Below, one piece after another: positions 6,996-14,572 of a stretch of 49,958 nt of DNA; position 1 is the stretch's first letter; each line of letters begins with the position of its first letter. This DNA comes from a virus. The stretch covers positions 1 through 49,958 of the IMG/VR virus record IMGVR_UViG_3300025736_000039, one strand, 5' to 3'. The translations under genes were made by a program, and so were the position numbers. The notes beneath the pieces were generated by a model that was not told the origin of the DNA, made no database searches, and saw only the letters and a list, made by a program, of their open reading frames with translations.

Positions 6996-7329
6996 TTTTA
7001 ACCTTAACAAATTCTATATCATAATCATCAACTACTCCGCTCTCCCAATCACGACTTTGATTAGTGACAGAAAGTTCATATAAAGCGTTATGTTCTGGAT
7101 ATTCTATTGGAGGACCATTATCATACGTGTATTGGTTCATTTCATCTAAACTTTCTATCAACCAATCGCATACTTCACATCCAGGACAAGATAATCTTTT
7201 TTGTGGAACCATTGTTTCCTTATAAATATAATGACCTTTAGCATTTTTAAAATAGTTCTGTTTAAACTTATATATTTTACCTTTACAATCGTTTATCTTT
7301 TCATTTGTTTCTATATTTTTAAATTTCAT
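6976..7329 (-). CDS. hypothetical protein with CPGCxxC cysteine cluster (117 aa)
   Basis: The protein begins MKFKNIETNEKI. RLSCPGCEVCDWL (45-57) contains CxxCxxC, a plausible metal site or redox cluster. It is acidic toward the C-terminus (WESGVVDDYDIEFVKVKND). AAAGG precedes the ATG. A gap of 61 bases separates it from the macrodomain gene, and that gap holds GCCGGGAGGAGAAG, a variant of the genome-wide motif. No family assigned. Confidence 0.68.
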   Translation of the reverse strand: MKFKNIETNEKINDCKGKIYKFKQNYFKNAKGHYIYKETMVPQKRLSCPGCEVCDWLIESLDEMNQYTYDNGPPIEYPEHNALYELSVTNQSRDWESGVVDDYDIEFVKVKNDNKDN

Positions 7330-7390
7330 AATTACCTTTTATTTGCCGGGAGGAGAAGAAATATCCTTTAAAACTAAATAATAAAACATC

Positions 7391-7804
7391 TTAATCATCC
7401 GGTAGATAAACATCTAAATATCCCTCCTTATTATAATATGTCTCAATTAAAGATTTAACTTTGTCCCAAGGTAATCCACCAAGTCCGCAACCAATTGCTG
7501 GCATAGCAATACTACATTTTTTATATCTTAACATATCTATTAATCCTTCTTCTATATATGATAATTTTGATGGGTATTTCCAGTGTTCTTTAGTAGGGAA
7601 TAATATTATATTATCTATTATTGTTACTTTTCCTACTTTTATTTCTCCCCGCGAACATTTATATTTGTATTGTTCAAACATATCTGGATATTTATATTTA
7701 AAATGCGCAGCTAATCCTTTTCCCATAACTCCAACAGTATTAACTGGATTAACAAGATAATAACAATTAGAGTCAAATATATCACCATTTATATAATTAA
7801 TCAT
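7391..7804 (-). CDS. macrodomain protein (ADP-ribose binding or hydrolysing, DarG/TARG1-like)
   Basis: This 137-residue single-domain protein shows the macrodomain pattern: MINYINGDIFDS (1-12), NPVNTVGVMGKGLA (19-32, the ADP-ribose loop) and AIGCGLGGLPW (103-113, the phosphate loop). The VNTVGVMGKG form is that of ALC1/DarG-like macrodomains, several of which remove ADP-ribose from DNA or protein. The start at 7804 is preferred because GAGGATA precedes it; further upstream ATGs would lengthen the overlap with the previous gene. In a phage it could counter ADP-ribosylating defences such as DarT, or process ADP-ribose metabolites. The family is firm; the substrate is inferred. Confidence 0.88.
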   Translation of the reverse strand: MINYINGDIFDSNCYYLVNPVNTVGVMGKGLAAHFKYKYPDMFEQYKYKCSRGEIKVGKVTIIDNIILFPTKEHWKYPSKLSYIEEGLIDMLRYKKCSIAMPAIGCGLGGLPWDKVKSLIETYYNKEGYLDVYLPDD

Positions 7805-8084
7805 TATCCTCATAATACCCAACAATATTACAAATTTCATTAAGAAGTTCGTAACCAGATTCATTAAGAACATCCTTTTCAATGATACTTTCGTCTGTTG
7901 TAATCTGATTATCTTCGATATATCCTTTGCATATATCCCATAATGCCCCTAATTTATCATTCTGTTCTTTTATATCGTTTATATAATCGTGCATTAGCAT
8001 TATTTTCTCTGTTATTTGGTCGTTTATAATATCATCTATATCTTCATTAATTTCTTCTTTTCGTTCGTTCCCGCGATTATACAT
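7797..8084 (-). CDS. acidic hypothetical protein (95 aa)
   Basis: This strongly acidic, probably helical protein begins MYNRGNERKEEINEDIDDI and ends NEICNIVGYYEDND. GGAGGTTTAATCG lies before the ATG. It overlaps the genes on both sides by 8 bases, consistent with coupled translation. Its charge and small size would suit a nucleic-acid mimic or a partner protein, which is speculation. No family recognised. Confidence 0.68.
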   Translation of the reverse strand: MYNRGNERKEEINEDIDDIINDQITEKIMLMHDYINDIKEQNDKLGALWDICKGYIEDNQITTDESIIEKDVLNESGYELLNEICNIVGYYEDND

Positions 8085-8370
8085 CGATTAAACCTCCAAG
8101 ATCGTGCATAATTGTTTTAAGTTTTCTATCTAGTCCGCGCCTCGCGGTTGTTGAACTTGAATAATCCTCTGTAAGATAATAAAACTTAGATTCACCACAA
8201 ATTAGACAAATTGCTGTTTCCCAATTATCAAGTTCGGAGTTATGAATAAGACATGTTAATATATCATTCTTATTTAACTTAATAGTTTTAGTATAAATAA
8301 TACTATCATGTATTGTGTTATCAAAACTATTACCAACACAAGATTTCGTTCTAACCCACTTGTTTTCCAT
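8077..8370 (-). CDS. small paralogue-family protein A (97 aa)
   Basis: The C-terminal segment DYSSSTTARRGLDRKLKTIM (about 70-89) aligns with DYSKSSSAKRGAERQLAKLL in the protein at 9213-9527. Both have a preceding core of short beta strands with a conserved Trp (NWETAICL versus NWFATISF). CLICGES could contribute to a metal site but only two Cys are close. AAGGAACC precedes the ATG, and the frame overlaps the phosphoesterase gene by 20 bases. The fold suggests a small beta-sheet plus C-terminal helix. Function unknown. Confidence 0.7.
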   Translation of the reverse strand: MENKWVRTKSCVGNSFDNTIHDSIIYTKTIKLNKNDILTCLIHNSELDNWETAICLICGESKFYYLTEDYSSSTTARRGLDRKLKTIMHDLGGLIDV

Positions 8371-8863
8371 AAGGTTCCTTTACTTTAAGTAATTCATTAA
8401 CTTCATTAATGCTGTAAGGTTTATAATCGTTTGTGTCTACTCCAACATCTATACTTTTACCAATCCCATCGAATTTTCCATGTTCATGTCCGAATAAATG
8501 GCGGGAGCCGTAATAAGAGAAATGCCAATAAACATGAGGAAAATGACTTAACCATAACTTATGTTCTTTAAGATAATAAACTTGTTTAACCCATCCCCAA
8601 TTAAGGTTTCTAATAGCACTATGATCGTGGTTTCCTTGAATTAATATCTTATTACCTTTTAACTTATTAAATACACTTACAATTGCCGGATCTCTATCAT
8701 TACCAAAATCACCAAGATGATAAACAATATCGCCGGGAGAAACAAGAGAATTCCAGTTATAAATCAAACAATCATTCATATCATTAATAGAATCAAAAGG
8801 ACGATTACAATACTTTATAACATTTTTATGACTAAAATGCGTATCAGCAGTAAACCAGATCAT
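8351..8863 (-). CDS. calcineurin-like metallophosphoesterase
   Basis: This 170-residue protein has every core metallophosphoesterase motif: ADTHF (6-10, DxH), GDFG (51-54), GNHD (77-80), H107 in LSHFPH, and GHEH (125-128). These residues bind two metal ions and hydrolyse phosphoesters. Short phage and bacterial members of this type act on nucleotides, cyclic nucleotides or RNA ends; the substrate cannot be told here. AAAGG precedes the ATG. It lies in the accessory operon with the macrodomain and GGQ genes, so processing of signalling or modified nucleotides is an attractive idea but inferred. Confidence 0.9.
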   Translation of the reverse strand: MIWFTADTHFSHKNVIKYCNRPFDSINDMNDCLIYNWNSLVSPGDIVYHLGDFGNDRDPAIVSVFNKLKGNKILIQGNHDHSAIRNLNWGWVKQVYYLKEHKLWLSHFPHVYWHFSYYGSRHLFGHEHGKFDGIGKSIDVGVDTNDYKPYSINEVNELLKVKEPYGKQVG

Positions 8864-8875
8864 GATATAATACCT

Positions 8876-9220
8876 TTAGTTAAGTGCGGATATTGCGATT
8901 CCTTGAAAGTAGCCTACAACTAGATTATGTGATGTTCTAGCTATTGAATCAGAAAATATAATATCATAACCAAGTTTTACCCGTTCAAGTGCTTTTCTAT
9001 ACTTTCTATTCTCTTCTTTAAGTTGTCTAAATTCAATAGTTTGTCCATCTTCTGGAATATCCCTTAGTTCTGTAATTGATTCCATAAGAGATCCAATACC
9101 ACATTTGGGACAATAGGTATAATTTTCAAACCACCACCAAGTACCATGAATTACGTATTCTTCTTCATTAATAGTTGACCATTTAAGACATCTTGGACAT
9201 TTTGCTTCTTGATCACACAT
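8876..9220 (-). CDS. zinc-ribbon protein with C-terminal helix (114 aa)
   Basis: CPRC (8-11) and CPKCG (38-42) form a four-cysteine zinc ribbon separated by an aromatic insert (GTWWWFENYTY). A helical part follows (FRQLKEENRKYRKALERV), possibly a short coiled coil. GGAGAAGATA lies before the ATG. Similar restriction-alleviation (Lar)-like and other phage ribbon proteins are common, but this one cannot be placed. It overlaps the upstream gene by 8 bases. Confidence 0.75.
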   Translation of the reverse strand: MCDQEAKCPRCLKWSTINEEEYVIHGTWWWFENYTYCPKCGIGSLMESITELRDIPEDGQTIEFRQLKEENRKYRKALERVKLGYDIIFSDSIARTSHNLVVGYFQGIAISALN

Positions 9221-9527
9221 TATCTTCTCCGGCCACTAATTTATGTAATAGTTTAGCTAATTGTCGTTCTGCGCCTCTTTTAGCACTACTTGATTTAGAA
9301 TAATCTTTTTTAGAATATTTAAATACAATAGTATTATAGACAAAACTAATAGTTGCAAACCAATTACCAAATTCGTCATTAAAAACATGACCTGTTAGTA
9401 AGTTATCCTTTGGTAATACAATAAACTTATAATATTGTATTCGTAGGAATCCATGATCGTTCCATATATTACTTAGGCATACTTGCTTCTTTTTGATTGT
9501 CCAGCCGTCTTGACCTATAACGTTCAT
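9213..9527 (-). CDS. small paralogue-family protein B (104 aa)
   Basis: The protein begins MNVIGQDGWTIKKKQ and ends with DYSKSSSAKRGAERQLAKLL, a segment shared with the protein at 8077-8370 and more weakly with its upstream neighbours. The body is beta-rich (FGNWFATISFVYNTIVFKYS), and the end is a basic helix with the pattern AKxxAExxL. AAAGGAGAAG precedes the ATG, and the start overlaps the previous stop as TAATG. The family looks like a repeatedly duplicated small fold; function unknown. Confidence 0.7.
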   Translation of the reverse strand: MNVIGQDGWTIKKKQVCLSNIWNDHGFLRIQYYKFIVLPKDNLLTGHVFNDEFGNWFATISFVYNTIVFKYSKKDYSKSSSAKRGAERQLAKLLHKLVAGEDNV

Positions 9528-9796
9528 TATTCTTCTCCTTTAACTTCTTTCATTGCATCAATCATTAGTTTATTATATGTATATATACTTTTTAAAATGA
9601 ACTCTTTTATCCTCTCCGCCGATTCCTTTTTCGCGGCGGGAAGAGAGGAGGCTTCTAAAAATTCATCAAAATAACTATAATCAGAAGATAAAGATAACCT
9701 ATAAACATCAGCTTCATCTTTTAAAACAGCAGTAATATGATTATTAAATTTACGTTCCCAATGACGTTCAGTTCCTACTTTAACCCATTTAACCAT
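9527..9796 (-). CDS. small paralogue-family protein C (89 aa)
   Basis: The protein begins MVKWVKVGTERHWERKFNNH. After a short beta-rich body (AVLKDEADVYRLSLS) it has AAKKESAERIKEFILKSI, the same AKxxAExxI helix pattern as its downstream neighbour. TAGGAGATAATA lies before the ATG. It is coupled to both neighbours by short overlaps. The DNA contains CGCGGCGGGAAGAGAGGAGG, one of the clearest copies of the genome-wide motif. Function unknown. Confidence 0.68.
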   Translation of the reverse strand: MVKWVKVGTERHWERKFNNHITAVLKDEADVYRLSLSSDYSYFDEFLEASSLPAAKKESAERIKEFILKSIYTYNKLMIDAMKEVKGEE

Positions 9797-10067
9797 TATT
9801 ATCTCCTATTTCGTTAATCCAATTAACTAAACTGTTTATCTTTCTCTTACATAATAACTTAGCTTTTACCTTCCTTTTGTTTGGTTCCGCGATATTATCG
9901 GCACATAAATACATTCTTCCCGTTGAATCTTCAACAATTATTCTATAATACCAATAATCATACCTATTAAATAAGATATTACGAAATTGACAATTGCTAC
10001 TAGCTTTCATAATACTTATATAATAAGTTTCTTTATCAACCCATTGTAATCGTTTAGCTACAACCAC
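9789..10067 (-). CDS. small paralogue-family protein D (92 aa)
   Basis: A GTG start at 10067 is preferred because GGAG lies six bases before it; an upstream GTG at 10079 has no visible site. The protein begins MVVAKRLQWVDKETYYISI, has an aromatic beta-rich middle (YDYWYYRIIVED) and ends in a basic helix (KVKAKLLCKRKINSLV). The layout matches the three similar small proteins downstream, although identity is low. It overlaps the end of the ribonucleotide reductase gene by 14 bases. Function unknown. Confidence 0.62.
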   Translation of the reverse strand: MVVAKRLQWVDKETYYISIMKASSNCQFRNILFNRYDYWYYRIIVEDSTGRMYLCADNIAEPNKRKVKAKLLCKRKINSLVNWINEIGDNNG

Positions 10068-13000
10068 TTGTTGCTCCACAAGTTGTGCAGGAATGACAGG
10101 CGCCCGCTCTAACCATTATTCTACCACATTCAGGACATGGTGGAGAATCCTCTTGGCTAACATCAATTTCAACACTATTATCGTCCTCCTTTTCTTCCAT
10201 AACTTGAATAGAATTATAGCTCAAAGAATCCGATTTGTCAACGAAAGTTTTACCAATATAGCGGAAAATATAATCATAAATACTCTTGGCGAACGGAATA
10301 TCTTTGTTTCGTGTCATTCCGGCCGGTTCAAACCGCATATGACTAAATTTCTTTACAATATCCTCTAAAGGAACTCCATATTGTAATCCTAATGAAGTCA
10401 TTGTAGCGAACCCATCCATAAGGCCCGAAACGGTTGAGCCTTCCTTGCTCATAATAATGAATAATTCGCCGGGAGAACCATCAGGGAAAAGCCCAATAGT
10501 AATATATCCTTCATGTCCAGCTACATTAAACTTATGAGTAATAGCTTTACGTTCATCTGGTAATCGTTTACGTATACTTTTATTAGTAATCTTTATTTCT
10601 TTAGTAACGATAGTTTCTTTAGTTTCTCCCGCCTTTTTATTACTTAATGGTTGAATCTTTTTACTATTATTACGATAAACAGTAATAGATTTTAATCCCA
10701 TTTCCCACGCTTTAAAATAAATATTATAAATATCCTCAACAGTAGAACTTTCGGGAATATTTATTGTTTTCGATATTGCCCCGGAAAGAAATGGTTGAAC
10801 TGCGTTCATCATTTTCATATGACCAATAGCGGAAATTGATCTACCATTCCTATTAAGCGCGCAATCAAAGATAGCTAAATGTTCTTCTTTAACATCATCC
10901 AACGAATTGTAACCTAATTTATCTAAGGCGATTTGAACGCTTTTATTAGGAATCTCTATATCACCTCCGCCGGATAGTTTTTTATACGTTGTAAGTGCTA
11001 TTGATGGCTCAATTCCAGTTGTATCACAATCCATCATAAACCCAATAGTTCCACAAGGCGCTAATAATGTTACTTGGGCATTTCGTGTACCTGATTCCCC
11101 AATTCTTACATTAGTATCTACCCAAGAAAAATGTGCATCATTATTTCCATCAAAATAAGGCAAACAATCACAATATTTTTGGTGTTGGTTCATTATTTCG
11201 TAAAAAGATGTCTTATTATCGTCAAACATCTTAAATTGTCCACAATATTTAGCTAGATTAGCACTAGTTTTATATGCGTAGGAAGTCATTAAAGATGTAA
11301 TATAAGCAATAAGATTACATCCTTTATCGGAATCATAAGGAATAGCGCGGCGGAGAAGGAAAGAGCCAGCATTACTATAACCAAGACCTAAAGGACGATA
11401 TAAACTACTATTCTCTGCAATCTCTTTAGTTGGGTAGCAACTATTATCAACTAAAATATCTTGTGCTAAGATAATATGACTGATGGCTTTCTCAAAGCCA
11501 GTATTATCAAATGTTTTACCTATCATTTGATGTTCATCGAATTTTATTAGATTTAACGATGCAAGATTACAAGAAGAATCGTCAATGAAGCTGAATTCGC
11601 CGCAGTTATGTGTGATTACTCCTTCAATAACTCCCCAATGTGTTAAGGGTTCTGTAAAATCATATACTTTATGTAATCCTTCTACTTTTTTTACTGAGGC
11701 TACATAATATCCTCTTGAAACAATTAATTCTTCTAGTCTTATTTGTTTATACTTCTGAACAAAGGAAATATTTGAGGCAAAACTAAGAATATCGGAGAAT
11801 CTACTAATATTTACATCGTAGCTCTCCTTACATAAGTATTCACCATTATCAAATTTAACTTTTGTTGGCTTATTAGTTGTCAAATATGCTGAAATATTAA
11901 ATCGTAGATGTAATAACTTAATTAAATTATCTGCCAAATCTTTACAGGTAGTTTTGAATCCTACTCTTGCTTTCTTTATCACACAACCATTAGCTGTATA
12001 AAGGCCACACAGGAAAGAAGCAACATCTTTATCTGATACATTTATAGCAAATACCCATGATGGTATATTACGATAAGGTAGTTGTTCCGCACTCAATCTA
12101 AAATGCTTGGCAATATTCAGGCTATACCTAGAGTACACTTTATGACCGTTTAGTTCACCATCAGGGATATACTCTAGCATTTCAAGATCTTTTTTTCCAA
12201 TATTTACTTCTAATCCTTTATGTGCCTTAGAATTTAATCTTCCTGTGTTTTCATCACCTTGAATAAAACCGGCCAACAACAATTTGTCATCATTGTCAGA
12301 TACATCTTTAATCTTATAAAAAGGCATAATTCTTTTATGAGCTAAATCTTTTGCCTTACATGATGATCCATCATTCAGCATAAAATCATGATCTGGGGTA
12401 AATAACAGAGGACTTTTATTCTGCTGGTGACTAAAGTTAATACTTACTAATTCTTTTTCGCCTGTGTAAGTAATATCACTTCTTACTTTATCGCCATCTT
12501 TATTAATTATTTCTACTTCTTTCGCAACAAGATCCTCAATTTTCTTGTCTCCATCAGATGTTTTAATCATCATACTTCCTTGAATACAAGGATTAACATT
12601 TTTAATCTCAAAAGAATTACTACATGTATTCCATTTATTAGTATTATCGTGGAATATAATGCCTGGATCGCCACATTTCCATGCGGCTTTAGCTGCTCGC
12701 ATTAAAATATCTTTAGCCTTATGTGTTTCTGATACATTACCTGTTGTTATTTCTAATGTATTCCATTCTTTGTTGTCCCGCGCTGCTTTCATAAACTTAT
12801 CGGTTACACGAATAGAATGATTACTATTTTGGAAAAATACAGATTCATACGCTTCACCATTAAATGAACCATCATAGCCTTGTTTAATTAGTGCGTTTGC
12901 TTTTTCTTCCTCTTTAATTTTACAATTAATAAAATCTACAATATCGGGATGATCGCAGTTTAACATTACCATTTTAGCGGCACGTCTTGTCTTCCCGCCC

Positions 13001-13689
13001 GAGCGGATTGAAGCAGCAGTAACATCATAAATTTTCATCCATGATAATGGACCAGAGGCTTTCCCGCCTCCTTTAACATACTCCTTTGAGGAACGTAAAC
13101 TACTTAAATTAACGCCTGAACCAGACCCACCTTTAAAAATTAACCCTTCTTTTTTCACTAAATCTAAAATTGATTCCATATTATCATTAACGGAATTTAA
13201 GAAACATCCTCCTGCTTGTGCAAATTTCTCGTTTCCAACATTAAACCAAACAGGAGAATTAAATGAAAAATATTGATTAACTAATAACCACTTTAATTCA
13301 TCTTTAAAAATCTCTAGTGATTCCCCATTATAGTATCCTTGATTTAATCCCCAACCAGCAATTGTATCTACTACTCTTGTTATTAGGTCTTTTAAAGAGT
13401 ATTCTCTTTCTTCTGTTCCTAGTTTCCCGCGAAAATATTTACTAGATACAATATTAACTGCATTATCACTCCAAAAATCAGGAAAAATTACATTATCTTG
13501 TTCAAAGATAGGTTTATCTTTATTACCTTTAATAATTGCATCACGAAATGTCCAATTAATCTCGGAATCCCATTCCTTTAAATCTTTGGTAAAATATCTA
13601 GTTACCTCAATTGTTCCTTTACATTTTTCTGGATTAATAGAAAAAGTTCCATTATCATTCTTGTATACATCTACTTTACTATCTGACAT
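10054..13689 (-). CDS. nrdJ: adenosylcobalamin-dependent (class II) ribonucleotide reductase, intein-interrupted
   Basis: This 1211-residue precursor (883 residues after splicing) reduces ribonucleotides to deoxyribonucleotides using a B12-derived radical. Seen in order are FNSPVWFN (143-150), GGCFLNSV (160-167, first redox Cys), GGSGSGVNLSSLR (187-199), NP|CGEF at the intein junction (active-site Cys696), the CNLASLNL segment, RPLGLGYS, and TLLAPCGTIGF with the second redox Cys. A TSCPD domain follows, then a zinc-ribbon tail with CPEC and two further CxxC pairs, a typical NrdJ ending. The ATG at 13689 is used because AAAGG precedes it; it overlaps the upstream stop as TAATG. Carrying NrdJ makes phage dNTP supply independent of oxygen and of host class I enzyme. 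The identity is firm. Confidence 0.95.
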   Translation of the reverse strand: MSDSKVDVYKNDNGTFSINPEKCKGTIEVTRYFTKDLKEWDSEINWTFRDAIIKGNKDKPIFEQDNVIFPDFWSDNAVNIVSSKYFRGKLGTEEREYSLKDLITRVVDTIAGWGLNQGYYNGESLEIFKDELKWLLVNQYFSFNSPVWFNVGNEKFAQAGGCFLNSVNDNMESILDLVKKEGLIFKGGSGSGVNLSSLRSSKEYVKGGGKASGPLSWMKIYDVTAASIRSGGKTRRAAKMVMLNCDHPDIVDFINCKIKEEEKANALIKQGYDGSFNGEAYESVFFQNSNHSIRVTDKFMKAARDNKEWNTLEITTGNVSETHKAKDILMRAAKAAWKCGDPGIIFHDNTNKWNTCSNSFEIKNVNPCIQGSMMIKTSDGDKKIEDLVAKEVEIINKDGDKVRSDITYTGEKELVSINFSHQQNKSPLLFTPDHDFMLNDGSSCKAKDLAHKRIMPFYKIKDVSDNDDKLLLAGFIQGDENTGRLNSKAHKGLEVNIGKKDLEMLEYIPDGELNGHKVYSRYSLNIAKHFRLSAEQLPYRNIPSWVFAINVSDKDVASFLCGLYTANGCVIKKARVGFKTTCKDLADNLIKLLHLRFNISAYLTTNKPTKVKFDNGEYLCKESYDVNISRFSDILSFASNISFVQKYKQIRLEELIVSRGYYVASVKKVEGLHKVYDFTEPLTHWGVIEGVITHNCGEFSFIDDSSCNLASLNLIKFDEHQMIGKTFDNTGFEKAISHIILAQDILVDNSCYPTKEIAENSSLYRPLGLGYSNAGSFLLRRAIPYDSDKGCNLIAYITSLMTSYAYKTSANLAKYCGQFKMFDDNKTSFYEIMNQHQKYCDCLPYFDGNNDAHFSWVDTNVRIGESGTRNAQVTLLAPCGTIGFMMDCDTTGIEPSIALTTYKKLSGGGDIEIPNKSVQIALDKLGYNSLDDVKEEHLAIFDCALNRNGRSISAIGHMKMMNAVQPFLSGAISKTINIPESSTVEDIYNIYFKAWEMGLKSITVYRNNSKKIQPLSNKKAGETKETIVTKEIKITNKSIRKRLPDERKAITHKFNVAGHEGYITIGLFPDGSPGELFIIMSKEGSTVSGLMDGFATMTSLGLQYGVPLEDIVKKFSHMRFEPAGMTRNKDIPFAKSIYDYIFRYIGKTFVDKSDSLSYNSIQVMEEKEDDNSVEIDVSQEDSPPCPECGRIMVRAGACHSCTTCGATSGCS
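11605..12588 (-). mobile_element. LAGLIDADG-type intein inserted in the NrdJ active site
   Basis: Residues 368-695 of the precursor are a 328-residue intein beginning CIQGS and ending THN, precisely splitting NP|CGEF. Splicing residues are intact: Cys1, TPDH of block B (64-67), the final His-Asn, and Cys+1. Two LAGLIDADG-like motifs mark a homing endonuclease: LLAGFIQGDE (104-113), with the acidic residue present, and FLCGLYTANG (192-201), where N replaces the usual D. The second site may weaken cleavage, although this variant is also seen in other reductase inteins. Its DNA lacks the GCGGGA/TCCCGC words common in the flanking exteins, which fits later arrival. Confidence 0.93.
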
Positions 13690-13900
13690 TAACAAACCTT
13701 TCCGTGTTTATATGAACGTGTTTTATTATATTCCTTCGTATTTTCTATTCTGTTAATTATATCTTCGGGATCTTTAATCTCTAAATAATATCTTACTTGT
13801 AGCTTATAATTAACCCAAGTGAGATAATCATTCCAAAACAGAACCGTTTATATTGTATTTTATATCTATCGTTTTTATTCTTTAATATTCTATATTTCAT
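13689..13900 (-). pseudogene. small gene split by a -1 frameshift at TTTT (about 70 aa)
   Basis: From ATG 13900 (one base after the previous stop) the frame reads MKYRILKNKNDRYKIQYKRF and then FCFG before running to an early stop. Stepping back one base at the run of four T (minus-strand view of 13835-13838) opens WNDYLTWVNYKLQVRYYL and continues to HGKVC. Its TAA overlaps the nrdJ ATG as TAATG. Together the two parts resemble small phage proteins of the pattern MKYRI..YKIQ.K.FFFW. Either one T was lost recently, or ribosomes slip on G TTT TGG. No function is known. Confidence 0.55.
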
Positions 13901-13901
13901 A

Positions 13902-14279
13902 TTAATCTATTAACCTCATTTGTCCTTTTTTCTCTAACCATTGTTTGTATAGATAAGTATCTTGTAACTTTACATCTTTTTGTGCCGCGATACTAATATC
14001 ATCTGTAACAAATATTAATGTATCTTTATACATAAATGGATTATCATAAAACCATTCTTCTTTATAAATAACTCCATCTTTTCCATTCCCGCCACTATTA
14101 GAATCTACGTTAACCTCTATATCATATTTTAAATCATTAATAAGCCATTCATCGTTTTTTATTATCTTCTCTGCCGCGCCACTATTTTCTGCCCAAACGT
14201 GAAACAATCTACTATTTTCAATCTCAATACTAATAATATATTTCTTTAAAAGTTTAACATCTTCTTTTCGTTCTTCCAT
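13902..14279 (-). CDS. hypothetical protein (125 aa)
   Basis: The protein begins MEERKEDVKLLKKYIISIEI and has the look of a small alpha/beta protein: ENSRLFHVWAENSGAAEKII is reminiscent of the helix-strand unit found in many small phage proteins. AAAGGAAATTAAT precedes the ATG. It is divergent from the lone plus-strand HNH gene, with 53 bases between them, and lies upstream of the frameshifted gene and nrdJ. No family recognised. Confidence 0.7.
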   Translation of the reverse strand: MEERKEDVKLLKKYIISIEIENSRLFHVWAENSGAAEKIIKNDEWLINDLKYDIEVNVDSNSGGNGKDGVIYKEEWFYDNPFMYKDTLIFVTDDISIAAQKDVKLQDTYLYKQWLEKKGQMRLID

Positions 14280-14298
14280 ATTAATTTCCTTTAATTAT

Positions 14299-14326
14299 TT
14301 GACTTAATATAACATTCTGTTATTAC
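14299..14326 (+). promoter_or_regulatory. possible promoter for the lone HNH gene (leaderless transcript)
   Basis: TTGACT (14299-14304), a 16-bp spacer and TATTAC (14321-14326) point rightward. Initiation about seven bases later would fall on or next to the ATG at 14333, which has no ribosome-binding site. That would make the transcript leaderless. Confidence 0.4.
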
Positions 14327-14332
14327 TATCTT

Positions 14333-14572
14333 ATGTCTTATCGTAAACTAGCGTTAAAGAGTTATCCACATTGTTGTGATATTTGTAATTATTGTACGTA
14401 TGTTCAAGTTCTTGAGGTTCATCATGTAGATTTCGATCATAACAATAATAGTATTCACAACTTACAAATACTTTGTCCAACGTGTCATAAAGAAATTCAT
14501 GTAATGAATAAACAAATGACTGAAACTGATATGATTGAAATAGAAGCACTAATTAACTCCAATGATTGGTGA
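14333..14572 (+). CDS. small HNH endonuclease, inserted on the opposite strand
   Basis: This 79-residue protein is a minimal HNH nuclease: CDIC (15-18) and CPTCH (48-52) form the zinc-binding cysteines, LEVHHVDFDHNNN (27-39) holds the catalytic His-His, and IHNLQILC (41-48) the Asn. It is the only plus-strand gene between 5793 and 16272. Its last 24 bases overlap the tail of the HD-phosphohydrolase gene on the other strand. No Shine-Dalgarno is seen. It contains none of the GCGGGA motifs, although at 240 bases that is weak evidence. A homing or moron-like insertion is likely. Confidence 0.85.
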   Translation: MSYRKLALKSYPHCCDICNYCTYVQVLEVHHVDFDHNNNSIHNLQILCPTCHKEIHVMNKQMTETDMIEIEALINSNDW

